Shown here: positions 15,060 to 25,366 of the stretch, in pieces | Layout: each line of letters begins with the position of its first letter | Position numbering within the stretch: the stretch's first letter is position 1 | DNA from: Mycteria americana | Lineage: Eukaryota; Chordata; Aves; Ciconiiformes; Ciconiidae | Direction of reading: 5' to 3' | Assembly: GCF_035582795.1 (NCBI RefSeq) | Contig: NC_134365.1 | Location: forward strand, 131,107,577-131,171,576 | DNA: 64,000 nt | The notes under the pieces: model-generated | Databases searched by the model: none | Told to the model about the DNA's origin: nothing | What the model saw: only the letters and a program-made list of their open reading frames with translations | Program-made: the position numbers and the translations under genes

Positions 15060-15790
15060 TCTGAGAAAGCCTAAATTGTCAGAGCCAAGAGTACTTCTGA
15101 GCTCTTTGACCAGCAATGTCCAGCTCTTGATTTGGGTGAACCCCAAGCATGCAGCACTTGTTCCTCTTCGCTTCGTATTCCTGCACCTTGGTGTCCATGG
15201 GAAGTACCTTTGTGTCAGGAAGCAGCAGGAGCAGCCTCCTCTGCAAGGGAAGGTGAGCCAGAGGCTGAGGATCAAAACAAGGTGGACAGGGGCTGTTTCC
15301 CCATTAACAAGGTGTGCATTCCCACAGTACCTCAATAAGTAGAGCGGAGCAGGTCCGGTGATGATGACCAGGGTCAGCCATAGTCCAGTGATCAGCAGGC
15401 AAGCCTGTAGCAGGTCCAAGGTCAAGCCAGGAAGTCAAGGCAGAGGGGTCAAAGTCAGGATTAGCAAAGCACAGGGCCAGGCACAGGCATATCTACAACA
15501 TAGCTCAGACAAGGAGCAAGGGTCTGAGCATAAAAGCAACTTTTGAAAGAAGTGGGGGATGCCCCCAACAAGGCTTCTCACAGCTCTGTCTTGCATAGCT
15601 CTGATCTAAGGTTACACAATTGCACATATCAGAGTTGGCTTTGAGCACAGGCAGCTAAACCCTAAGGGTGGGGGGAAAGATGTTGCAGAACCTCTGCCCC
15701 TCACTTAGGGTCATGGCACCCTGTGTGCATGGATTAAAAGAGAAATACAGGGTGTTGTGGCCAAGCCCCTGATCTGGACAACGTGAACAA
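15060..15790. repeat. G+C-richer interspersed-repeat-like block, family not identified
   Basis: The block stands out from AT-rich flanks. From about 15349 to 15480 it repeats short GTCCA/GGTCA/AGTCAAGG-type words (for example GGTCCAAGGTCAAGCCAGG, then AAGTCAAGGCAGAGG and GGTCAAAGTCAGG). That texture resembles degenerate internally repetitive reptile/bird transposable elements, but I cannot name the family. The open frames here do not resemble known proteins and I do not call them genes. Boundaries are approximate. Confidence 0.4.
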
Positions 15791-16289
15791 GGGAATCATG
15801 GAGTACACTATAATATACCACTCTGTCTAGGTCCAGCCAAAAGCAATCACTTAGATAAAACATTCTTTAGATTTCTGGTAAGGCATTTTCCTGAGTAACA
15901 TGATATACCATTTAAAACATCAGCACTATGCAGTACCAATAAAAGACTTAACAAAGTTAAAAATTAAATGAACAAAACACACTTATCGAGAAGAATATTT
16001 CCATCTCTAACTCAAAGGATGCCTAGGCATTCTTGAATGATGATGATCAATGGTGATGAGGAGAAGTAATCCTAGGCCAAAAAACCTCTCCTCTTGGATT
16101 GCTGGACCTGTTTATATGAAATGCATTATAATGCAGCCAAATGCAAAATTGAAACAAGAAAGGCATCCTACCTCTGTTAATAAACAGCTCTGCTGTGGAA
16201 AGGAGGAGATCAGAAAATTATTTAGGGAGTCGGAGCAGACAAGCAATCTAACATGAGTTCCCACTGCAATGATGACTCAAAAAGACTAA

Positions 16290-16780
16290 TATGATCCTTT
16301 AATGTATGAGGTCTAGAGTAATGAATGTGAGTTGGGGAATGACTATATATCTCTCTATAGCACTGGTGAGAACAGTGTAATTGGAGTACTCTGTGCAGTT
16401 CTGATGTCCACACTTCAAAGGGTCTTAGAAGTTGGCAAAAGTGTTGCAATGGCCACAAAGGATATCAATGGAATAGGTCTTAAGAAAAACGTTCAAACTG
16501 TTAGTTTGCAAGTTCTGTCTATAAGCTAAACTCTGGTTTAATTATTAAAAAATTAGTTACTATTGACAGGGATAATTCCTGTGTTAAATTAGCAGGGAAA
16601 GGTGTATCAGGAGCCTAGAAGTTATAAGCTGAATCTGGAAAGTAGTAGCACAGTGTTAATTTTACATAGTAAGAGTGATAAAATCCTGGATAAACAGCCA
16701 GTGGGGTGGTGGGCTTTTATCTCTTGGACTGAGTTTTCAAATCAAAATTGAATGGTTTCCTGCAGAGGCATAGAGATGAG
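16290..16780 (+). mobile_element. CR1-type LINE remnant, 3' part of the reverse-transcriptase region
   Basis: Sequence from ATAGCACTGGTGAGAACAGT through GGAGTACTCTGTGCAGTTCT and CCACACTTCAAAGGG, then GGCCACAAAGGA, follows CR1-like LINE coding sequence (the well-known CR1 stretch with ACTGGTGAGACC and GGAGTACTGTGT). Further on, the AATCTGGAAAGTAGTAGCACA stretch and a GGTGGTGGGCTTTTATCTC stretch match later parts of the same consensus. It is heavily substituted and broken by indels and stops, so no protein is produced. The usual CR1 3' end was not seen after 16780. Confidence 0.6.
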
Positions 16781-19700
16781 CAGAAGCTGCACTTTAGTTA
16801 ACAAAAGCTCAGTGTTTAACAGTGCCTTTAGGAAGTCCAGCAAGGGGAGCTGATGGTTCCAGCCAGCTTTAAATTCTCTGAATCTCAGACTAGCCAAGGA
16901 TGTTGTCTGGCTGCAGCTGAGATAGATTAAGATGTTAGCACTTCTCACTGTACTTGGGGCTATCAATGACTGCAAGTACACTAGATGTACCAACACAACT
17001 GCTGGGTCACTCCCTAATCCAGTTTTGTTGAAATGATCTAGGTTAGCAAAATCCTGCCTTTAAAGAGGGTAAGCTAACCTGATTATTTTGACAAAACTGA
17101 TAATGCAGTCTATCTCGTCTGCCAGCAGAACAGAATGCCAAATGATTTTCCTGTTATCTACAGAAAGTATATAGATTTAGAAACCTGGTGGATTGTGAAT
17201 GAAGCAAAGAATGTAGCCAAAGAACTGTGGAAGTTATTTGACGATCATAAATATTTGAGATAGGATTTTAGATTTTAGGGTGAACCTATAAATCATTTAT
17301 GCATCTGTCAAACTGATGTATGAAGAATGGTAAAAAGGAAATTAATAATTTTCTAATACCATAACATAAATCTGATTTAATGAGAAATTATATCATTGAT
17401 TCACCAGAAGGACAGTATTTTTAAATATCCAACTTGGGTGAAATATGTCTGAATTAAAACCTATGGAAAGATGTATGGATTTTAAAAGCCCTCACATTGA
17501 TTTTCAGGTAAAATGCATGCTAACTTATAAGCCTATTTAAATGTAAATTTTTTATTAGCAGCATATCCTATGATATTACTCACAAATGTAAGTGTATGTG
17601 TGAACTTGTCAGTCTCAATCAGCTGCAATAACGTACATATTTATACAGAAATTTCAACTTAAGAATTGGTGTAATGGATACATAGTGTCCTATTGCCACA
17701 GTAGTGCTAGAATGTGTTTTATTCTTTATGTCACAACCTTAAACAGTGTATTATTAAAGAGCTTAATTTGCCAGCTTTTTGCCTGTTATTCATCTGTTGT
17801 TCTGTATCAGCAATGTATTCCTCAAGGCAAAAAAATGTAATAAGCTCACTAATTGAAAGATATTTCTACACTAATATTTTATAACACAATTCCCTTATCC
17901 AAGCGTCATTAGCAAGAGTACAGATCAATTTCAGATGGTATTTAAAAGATTAATTTAAAAACAAAGATTCCTACAAGCCCTCTCTCTCCTACCCCTAGTT
18001 TTTCTGCTCTGAAACTTTAGGGTTTTACCTCCCTGAGGGAGAAGTTCCACATGGTGACTGAGCAGAGTAATGGCTTGCAGCAGTGGTCCTGCTCTTTCCC
18101 CTTTCTCCTCCAGCTCCTGGAAGGGAGGTCAGGCCACTCCTTTCCACCTGCTCTGGCACTCATCTGATCCCTAGCTGAATGAGTTCAGTTCAGTAAAATG
18201 GCAGAAAACTACATGTTTTTTCTTGATGGGTTAGTTTTTTTGCTGATTCAGCCAAGCAGAATTCTGCCATATCACAGGAGCGTTACAACTTGTAAGGCTG
18301 GGCAGAAACTTCAAAAGCATCACTGGGGAAAACAAAGCAAGGAGAGCACATTTCAAGGTATCTCATTTGTCTGCTACCTTTCTTGTAATGACTGTTATAA
18401 AAATGCTGCCAGCTTAGTAAAGGATTTGGCTCACCAAGGAGTCAGGTGAGTGACAGAGCTGGCACAAGGAAAGCAGTGGCAGCAAGTGTGTCTGTGGGAG
18501 TCACCACTTTCAGCTCCAATGAGATACTAGATTGGCTCAGCCACTCTTATGGGACTGCACCCTTAAGCATGCCACACTGGCAGATGTTTGGGAGCCGTAT
18601 GAACTCACATTGGACAAAAAAATGAATTACTTATATTTAAACACTGAAACGGCCAACCCCCGCAACAGCCTACCTAAATGGTTTTAGGTTGCTGGAACCC
18701 ACAGCTCTTTACAGAGTCCAAAGATCAATTAATCTTTTCTAATGGGAAGGAGCTGAGTGCCTTTAACTGCAAAAAGTTTATAGAGTTGCTTCTCTTCCCC
18801 TAATTTTGCTTCCCGTGAAACCTAGTTGCATTAGCTAAGGTGAATTAGCATACAGGTGCAAGAAAAAAAGGTCTGGGATATGTGAAGGCCTCCTTAAATT
18901 GGCTATCTGCCAGTGGAAATATGACAGTGAAGTGCATGGTCCATAAGAGTAAATTTAAATTCAGGATTCCTACTTCTGTATCCCAAATGCCATGGCCACA
19001 TGATGCAAAGCACTGATGTGGCCAAAAAAAAAAAAAAATTCCCTTTTGCAGGTTCATGTTTTTTAAGGTATGTTGAAGGGTTGATTTTGCATCATTACAG
19101 TTTATACCAGATTAGACATCACCTACTTTCAAGCAGCTGGCAGAAAAGTCTAAAACTGGTATAAACTCTTTTTTATATACTCTGGCTAATTCCATAAAAA
19201 TGTCACCATATGCTCATCCTGATCCAGAACAGACACATACTGCTAGGTGAGCTGGCGGTGGAATACAGTAATGACAGTCAAATCACAGCCTTAGGGCAGC
19301 TGCAAAAGCTCTGCAAATTCAGGTCAGCATCCCTTGACTGGGTACCCATCAACTGTCTTTGGCTCAGGCAGCATCAGTCAGGCTCTCAATATGCTCCCCC
19401 CAAGGAGTCCATTGCCTGTCAAGGAAGGAGGCAACAGTGCCATCAGGAATACATGGTACAGCATATAGGTAGAACATTGCTTATGGTGATACTTTTCCCT
19501 TAATCCCCACTTATTTTCAAGTGAACACCCCAGTAAAATAGGGGAACCATGAAAGGTGGTCAGTCTAACAAATGGACAGTCACAATGAGAAATGCATGAA
19601 AAACAGCAATACACTTAAATTCCAAAACCTTGTTTTAATGGAGTATTTCTCTTATACAAAAGACATCTTGCTGATCATATCCTCATAACATATTCCACAT

Positions 19701-20879
19701 TCAACCCTTTTTTTTTCCAGAGAAAAAGTTAACTTCTCTTGTGCTAATTAGCAAATTGACTCTCAGCTTTACATCTGAACTTAACATCAAATTTTATCTT
19801 TCAGCACTTATACTGGAAGGAAAGGTAGGTATTTAGAGGATACCAGTGTCCAATTCTCCACTGGAAAAAAGCTCTCTTTCAAGCTAATGATGCACTAAAG
19901 CACTGATGGCATAAAAACAAATGCTTCTTTGGTCTTGTTCTGAAACTGAAGTCTTGCCCTCTGGCCAAGAACCAAATGTGCTACCAGATGAGTGATACAG
20001 AGACACTGAAGAGCAACATGAAACAGTAAGACTGCCAAGACTGCACTGTATCACCTTCATATCCAAGGCTTTTGTCTGAGTTAAAAAAAAAACAAACCCA
20101 TTAAAAAAACCCCAAACAAAAACAACCAAAAAAGCCACAAATAAGTAATCCTTTGCCTGGAAGCATGTGAATCTATTCATGACTGTACCACAAGGAGCTT
20201 GGTAACACTCATCTAACATTAGATCTTTTAGCACAAATCAGGCACATCTACTTTTTGCTAAAAGTGTTTTCATGCATTTTCCATCAAAAAATAATTACCT
20301 GCCTGTGAGGGGTTTTGTTTTCTTTTTGGTTATAAATAGAAAGCTTTGTTGCCTTTAATTTAGCTTGAATGAACAGGCAGAACTCAGACTTGAAAATAAA
20401 GACTGTTCAAATTGCTAAATAGCAATGTGAAAAACAATAATAAATGTTTCTAGGACATTTTTGATGTTTTAGCTGGGAAAGAGAGGATCTACCCAGAATA
20501 AAATGCCATGTACATTAGGATACATTAAGATACATCAAGAATTAGAAAGAGAGAAATGAGTGCTTACATGCACTTATGAGAGAAGGAGGTACACTTATAA
20601 CTACAGTAATGTAATTTCTGGCACTGCATAGTAAACCAAGTTTCAGTTTCAGTATGGGATACGCATGTTGACATAGTTATCAAAGACAAAGCCTTTCTGT
20701 ATAAGTTGGTTTAGAAAATTAACTGTCAGCAAAATCATTATATGACAGTAGAATTGCATCTACATTCGAGAATTGGTTGAAAGAGAAATGCCTTGAAAAA
20801 TTAAACACCTGCAACCAATATTGCTACATCAGGAAAAACTTCTGTTGTAGACCTGGTATAAAAGTTAAATATTGCCTTT
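16781..20879. other. Intergenic, AT-rich, no gene seen
   Basis: Unique-looking, with A-rich and T-rich runs. No exon or identifiable repeat. A short C/T-rich segment lies near 17985-18130. Confidence 0.6.
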
Positions 20880-21035
20880 GTCTATGGCCCTGTGTAAGCA
20901 GCATCCTCCCATAAGAAGCAGAACATTCGCATAATTGGAGCCCAAGGTCAAAACTGCAAAGGCAATGATCCGAGTCTCGACTGTACCGTGCTTTCCCATA
21001 GATACCTTCCAAGTTACATACTCATAAAAACCACA
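20880..21035. promoter_or_regulatory. Possible distal NR0B1 element with an SF-1-type site
   Basis: CCAAGGTCA at 20942-20950 is a perfect SF-1/NR5A half-site (YCAAGGYCA), about 2.3 kb upstream of the proximal TATA box. Flanking DNA is repeat-free and retains several CpGs (ATTCGCATA, ATCCGAGTCTCGACTGTACCG). SF-1 control of NR0B1 is established in mammals; use of this site is inference. Confidence 0.3.
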
Positions 21036-22764
21036 GTTAGATTCCACAGTCAGTCTAGTAATATGTACCTCATGGGAGAAGTGCTAGTGAAGCCAACTAA
21101 AAGCTTAGGGATACTAATTTTCTAAAACTTGGCAAGATTTATCTCTGAAGTTAGTGGACACCCCCCTAAAAAAACCCCAAAAACCCAAATAACTAAGAAG
21201 GAAAAAAACTAAAAAGGCAAAAATAAACCCTCTAAAATCCTAACATAATAATGTTGAAAAAACACTGATGAATATAACAGGAAACAATCTAGAATAGCAA
21301 GGAAATGTTCTAGACAAATAAATGAGTGCTTTTCCATTACCAGTGATACTTTTCAAATGAAAAATTTGGTCACATCTGATATTATTAAACTTGGGTTGGA
21401 ATTCTAAGCATTTTTTTTTCTTAAAGGATGTTCGGTCGAACGTCATTGTTTTCGACTCCAGGGACCTGAATGACCCATCTGCAAACTAGACAACACTTCA
21501 TTGGTGCAATGTAACAGCTCTCCACTACTGCAAAGCCAATAAAGGGCTTTATCATATTTGCGTCTGTGGAAAAAAATGCATTTCATAGGAAAAACCAAAA
21601 GTATAATAATCCAGATTTTGGACAACCTGCATTTGGAAAACAAGGTTTACTTGAGGCAGTGCTTTATATAGCTTTATATAAAAGTGCCTTTTGTGGCATT
21701 TCTAAAGAATATCCCTTCTGAGTCCAATTGTGAAGAAATACTTCGAAATGACTATATGACTCTATACCTATGTAAGCTGATAGGGTAGGACTGACTTCAC
21801 AGGGAAAAGAAATTGCTGAGATCCAGCCTAAAGTTATTTTGTTTCTAAGAAATCCAAAGCACTCAATGGTATTTGCTTAAAAAACATGCATACTTTTATT
21901 GAAAGAAAATGTGGCTTTCCAAGGGTGATTTAGACATCCCTTGGTAGCACATATTGAAGGAATAGGTACATAAGATTGCTTGCAACTGGCTACTTTCTTT
22001 AAATCTGTGCCAAGGTTCTTCCAGACCACACGAAACATAAAATGTTTCTGTTTTAGCCCATATGCGGCACACAGAAGTAACTCTTTACTTTCTGTAGCGA
22101 TTAACTACTTCTCTCTGCTGCATCCACTTTTAGTTAGCCCAGCTGAGAAAGTAAATGTGCCTATTTTTCATTCAAGAGTAAAATCACATTTGGACAATCA
22201 CTATTCCCCTGTCCCTCTGGCATAAACATCAGGGCCTGGAAGGATTATTTCCTTGCTTTGGAGTCCATATGCCACTCGGAGGAGATGGGTCTCAGAAAAG
22301 TGGGTATCTAAGTCTAGGAGGAAAGATTCACTTCAGGACAAGTGGAGCCTGAAAAGAAAATGGAAATATTTTAAACTGATGGATGGAACAACATGAGATC
22401 AGAAAGACGGACCATGCATTGCAAAGCAGAGGAAGGGAATTATTCATGGGGGATGGTTTCATAGGGGATCCACATAGATGCTGCAGGGGTGCCAGCCCCA
22501 GGGCACCCTGAACAGAGCCTTGCTTGCACCCCAACCTCACAGAGCCACCCTAGTTTGGGCAGGAACATGTCTGCTTCTCCCTCCCTGCACAGTAGCACTG
22601 AGGTGTTAGTTAGGCGCATGGGACAGCACTCCTTAGGACAAGCATATGCAAACCCCCTTGATATCATTAGCGGCGTCTCCTTCTTCCCCTCCTGCAGGAA
22701 TTTTATTCTTTGGACCAATTCCGCCCTCCCTCCCCCCAATACACCTTTTCTCTCTCCTGCCTTA
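21036..22764. other. Upstream flank of NR0B1, no gene seen
   Basis: AT-rich to moderately GC-rich DNA leading into the CpG island. It has an A/C-rich tract near 21160-21230. No exon was recognised. Confidence 0.55.
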
Positions 22765-22803
22765 GACCGCTCGGCTACACATCGGGAGAACAGCGGGGTC
22801 GGT

Positions 22804-22813
22804 CGCCATTTTG
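22804..22813 (+). promoter_or_regulatory. Candidate YY1 site at the upstream edge of the CpG island
   Basis: CGCCATTTTG matches the YY1 core (CCATTTT) in its common CpG-island context. It lies about 155 bp upstream of the distal TATAAA box and could mark a distal start site. Motif match only. Confidence 0.35.
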
Positions 22814-22958
22814 CGACGAGGCCCCGCGGCGGTCTCAGGGGGCGGCGGCGGCGGGAGCTGCCCCGCACGGTGGCGGCGCATGGCGGGGGCAAAACCAGTG
22901 AGCGGCGTGAGCTGCCCTCCTCGTCCCGCCCTGCCCTGCTCAAAGAGGCCCGGGATAA

Positions 22959-22964
22959 TATAAA
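22959..22964 (+). promoter_or_regulatory. Upstream TATAAA box in CpG island
   Basis: A perfect TATAAA in GC-rich surroundings, 475 bp before the NR0B1 ATG. It could drive a longer-leader transcript starting near 22990; no ATG was seen from there to 23434. It may also be chance. The complementary strand is TA-rich at the same spot, so antisense initiation cannot be excluded. Confidence 0.35.
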
Positions 22965-23115
22965 CCGGGCCGGGGGCCCAGAAAAAGGAGGAGACAAGGG
23001 GGGTCCCGCCGACCCGCACTGGGCGAGGAGGGAGGCGTTTGGCCGCTCCTGACGCCGCAGCCTATAGGCAGGGGCGGCCGGCTCGCCGGCTCCCTCTAGG
23101 CATCGCCGCCTCAGA

Positions 23116-23190
23116 AAAGGAGGAGGAGGAGGAGGAGGTGGGTTGGGTTTTTTTTCTACTTTCCCCCCCCTCCTCTCTCTCTCTTTTCCA
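23116..23190. repeat. GGA run, T/C runs and CT run in the promoter
   Basis: A purine run of AGG repeats (about 23116-23138) is followed by a T run, a C run and a CT run (about 23151-23190). It lies between the two TATA boxes. Adjacent purine and pyrimidine tracts can be length-variable. Confidence 0.85.
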
Positions 23191-23211
23191 GCCAGTAAAG
23201 AGTGTCTGCCC

Positions 23212-23218
23212 CTTTGAA
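23212..23218 (+). promoter_or_regulatory. Candidate TCF/LEF site in NR0B1 proximal promoter
   Basis: CTTTGAA, a core TCF/LEF motif, lies about 70 bp upstream of the proximal TATA box. Beta-catenin/LEF input to the mammalian Dax1 promoter together with SF-1 is established; that this avian site works the same way is inference. A 7-bp motif is weak evidence by itself. Confidence 0.35.
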
Positions 23219-23242
23219 CCGCTGGTACAGCGCCTGCGGCTG

Positions 23243-23277
23243 CACACACACACACGCACACGCACACGCACACACAC
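23243..23277. repeat. CA dinucleotide tract with CG interruptions in the promoter
   Basis: About 35 bp of alternating CA, interrupted by three CG steps, ending 10 bp before the proximal TATA box. Alternating purine-pyrimidine DNA with CG steps is a good Z-DNA former. Length polymorphism here would shift spacing between upstream sites and the TATA box. Confidence 0.92.
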
Positions 23278-23287
23278 TGCTGCCGGC

Positions 23288-23295
23288 TATAAATA
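23288..23295 (+). promoter_or_regulatory. NR0B1: TATA box, proximal NR0B1 promoter
   Basis: TATAAATA directly downstream of the CA tract, 146 bp before the ATG. It predicts initiation near 23315-23325 and a leader of about 110 nt. No ATG occurs between this box and 23434. This is the better placed of two TATA-type boxes in the island; the start site itself is not proven by sequence. Confidence 0.65.
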
Positions 23296-23406
23296 AGTTA
23301 AGAGCCGGGCAGCGGGCGAGCAGTGCGTGTCTCCCGGCGGGCCGAGGCGGGAGGGACCGCCGCCGCCCCGCCGAGCCTCCCAGGCGGCTGAGCCCGGCCG
23401 GCGCGG

Positions 23407-23436
23407 CCCCTGGGTGCCGTACCCCTGGGTGCCATG
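23407..23436 (+). repeat. 15-bp tandem duplication containing the NR0B1 start codon
   Basis: Two adjacent 15-mers share CCCCTGGGTGCC. The first (23407-23421) ends GTA and the second (23422-23436) ends ATG, the NR0B1 start codon. The duplication places the Kozak context twice, but only the second copy has an ATG. Confidence 0.85.
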
Positions 23437-24022
23437 GCGTGCGTGGAGCGCTGCCGCTGCTGCGCGGACAGCAGGCGGCACAGCAGCATCCTCTACAACA
23501 TCCTCAGGAGCGAGGAGCGGGCGGCGCCGCCGGCGGGGCAGGGGCCGAGGCGGGGGCAGGCGTCCCGCGGCTGCCCGTGCGGGTCGCGGCGGCGGGTGGC
23601 CCTGAGGAGCCCGCAGGCGGCATGCAAGGCGGCCTCGGCCGTGCTGGTGAAGACGCTGCGCTTCGTCCAGAACGTGCCCTGCTTCCAGGAGCTGCCCCTG
23701 GACGAGCAGCTCCTGCTGGTCCGCAGCTGCTGGGCGCCCCTGCTAGTGCTGGGGCTGGCGCAGGACCGGGTGCACTTCGAGACGGTGGAGAGCGCGGAGC
23801 CCAGCATGCTGCAGAGGATCCTCACCACCCGGCGGCAGGGCGAGCAGCCCCCGTCGCGGGGACCGGCGCCGGGCCGGCCCCACCACGGCCCCGGCGGCGG
23901 CCCCCACCTGCCCTCGGCCGGCGAGATTCAGGCTATCAAGGGCTTCCTGGCCAAGTGCTGGAGCCTGGATATCAGCACCAAAGAGTACGCTTACCTCAAG
24001 GGGACGGTGCTCTTCAACCCGG
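23434..24022 (+). CDS. NR0B1: NR0B1 (DAX-1) coding exon 1: N-terminus and first part of the ligand-binding-like domain
   Basis: Encodes residues 1-196 plus the first base of codon 197. NR0B1 is an orphan nuclear receptor lacking a zinc-finger DNA-binding domain; in vertebrates it binds SF-1 (NR5A1) and other receptors and represses them in adrenal and gonadal development. Seen here: a Cys-rich start (MACVERCRCC), then HSSILYNIL at 16-24, whose LYNIL is an LXXLL-like box matching one unit of the mammalian N-terminal repeats, and a second Cys pair (GCPCG, 46-50). The receptor domain starts near 59 (SPQAACKAASAVLVKTLRF) and continues through PCFQELPLDEQLLLVRSCW, LAQDRVHFETVE, SMLQRILTTRR, a Gly/Pro-rich linker (about 136-160) and CWSLDISTKEYAYLKGTVLF. 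The ATG has G at -3 and +4, with no in-frame ATG upstream in the leader. The exon ends at a GTGAGT donor in phase 1. Mammalian proteins are about 470 residues with several N-terminal repeats; this one has a single unit. The exon is very GC-rich. Confidence 0.97.
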
Positions 24023-25366
24023 GTGAGTGACCGGACGCGGCGGCAGGGGTCTCTCTCTCTCACGGGGAGCCGGGGGGCGGGCGGGGAGCGGGCTAACGGG
24101 GAGAGCCCGCCTGTATCCCCAGCGAAGCGGGGCGGACCCGGGGCTTTTCCTCAGGGGGAAAGAGGTGGTGGAGGAGGGGGATGCGGGGCAAGATTTCACC
24201 CTACTGTCCCCTCCTCAGGCCCCCGGCTGGCAGGCAAGAAGCCGTTAACGGCCGCCCTGCCTGCCGCTACCGGCTAGATCGGGGATCCCGGGTGTTGGCG
24301 CCTTGCACAGAGGTTTTCCACGAATACAACAAACCCGAGGCAGTCTCTTACGAAAAGTTGGGAGTCAGCAGCGGTTCCCCGTTCGTTTCCGAGCGGGGCG
24401 CCTGGCGGCGGCGGCGGCGGCGGCGGCGGGGTCTCCTCAGAGGGAGGCGGTTGGAGCGGGGGGGTCCGCCCCGCCGCCGCGGGTCACTGGCCCTCCGAGG
24501 GTGGCGGGTCTAGGCGTGCTCTCTCCGGGAGGTTTGCACGCCGTGGAAAGAAAACAAGACAAGGCTCAGGGCTTCCAGGAGCAAAGTGCTGTTTCGGCTT
24601 TGTGTGTAGGATTTATGATAGGGTTTTTTTGCCATCTCTCTTTGTGGAGACTTCCATAGACGCAGCTCTACCAAGTGGTTGGTTATCATGTCGGTGACTT
24701 ACCTGAAGGGTAGCTGGCAGGTTGGGTACGGCACTTCCTAAACATGCCACTACGGTGTGAAAGTGGGATATGGCTCTTCCTGCGCCCCCATTGTCAAACT
24801 GTTAGTTAGACTGAAAAGGGGAAATTCTGCACTCTCTGTCCTTCACTGTCCTTACTGTGGTTCACCAGGAAACTTTCTGTCATACGTTGGAGTTAATGCT
24901 TCTTGCCGCTTGTAATCGGCAGCTACTCAGAAACAGTTGTCAAAAGATGCCTTAAATGTGAATAACGCGTTTTGTAGAAGTGAACAAGTTAACAATTTTT
25001 ATTGTCTTCCCCACCTTTAGAGGTTGCATTTGCCACTCAAAAGGTGTCTTGGAGAGCATTCTTCAATCAAAGTTTTTGTTTTTTCAGCTAATTCATTTAA
25101 CACGTAAATGAATGTTGGTGAATGTTGTATTTTAAGTTTCTGTAGCAAAGAAGAGTATTGAATGTCCAGAACGCCAACATGATAAGATTTTGAAGTGCCC
25201 TATAAAATTTGGCATGTTGATTCTGCATACAAGAAGTCCTCTAGCAATTTCATTTGCGTCATTTCTTGAGTGATAAATACAATCTGTAAGCCGTTAGTAG
25301 TTGTTCTGTAAGAAGAATCTTGTTTTATAGACAAAATCTATGTAAACAAAATATTTTTCTTTTCAG
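24023..25366 (+). other. NR0B1: NR0B1 intron 1
   Basis: A 1,344-bp GT-AG intron in phase 1, the single conserved intron of this gene in vertebrates. The donor is GTGAGT at 24023-24028; the acceptor is a T-rich tract ending TTTTCAG. The first ~490 bp stay in the CpG island and contain a GGC trinucleotide run (24404-24430). The remainder is AT-rich and unique-looking. Confidence 0.93.
24404..24430 (+). repeat. GGC trinucleotide run in NR0B1 intron 1
   Basis: Eight to nine GGC units about 380 bp downstream of the splice donor and inside the CpG island. It lies in transcribed sequence. Confidence 0.9.

Larger units (their letters stand above)
22765..24515. promoter_or_regulatory. NR0B1: CpG island over NR0B1 promoter, exon 1 and 5' intron
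   Basis: CpG dinucleotides are dense from about 22765 to 24515 and sparse on both sides. The island covers the presumed promoter, leader, all of coding exon 1 and the start of intron 1, as expected for a developmental transcription factor gene. Boundaries are by eye. Confidence 0.9.

Noticed and set aside
15051..15425. 124-residue minus-strand open frame
   Set aside because: It starts at TTG inside a repeat-like block. No recognisable protein.
20078..20135. A/C-rich tract as a possible retroposon tail
   Set aside because: No element body next to it. Such tracts also occur near 3390 and 21160 and look like simple A-rich sequence.
22440..23273. 277-residue minus-strand open frame across the NR0B1 promoter
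   Set aside because: It begins at a GTG inside the CA tract, is full of low-complexity Pro/Arg, and exists because CpG islands are poor in stop codons. Its length equal to NR0B1 (277) is coincidence.
23202..24026. 274-residue + strand frame overlapping exon 1
   Set aside because: It is a shifted-frame shadow of the GC-rich NR0B1 exon, Ala/Gly/Arg-rich with no domain. The true frame is fixed by nuclear-receptor motifs and the splice join.
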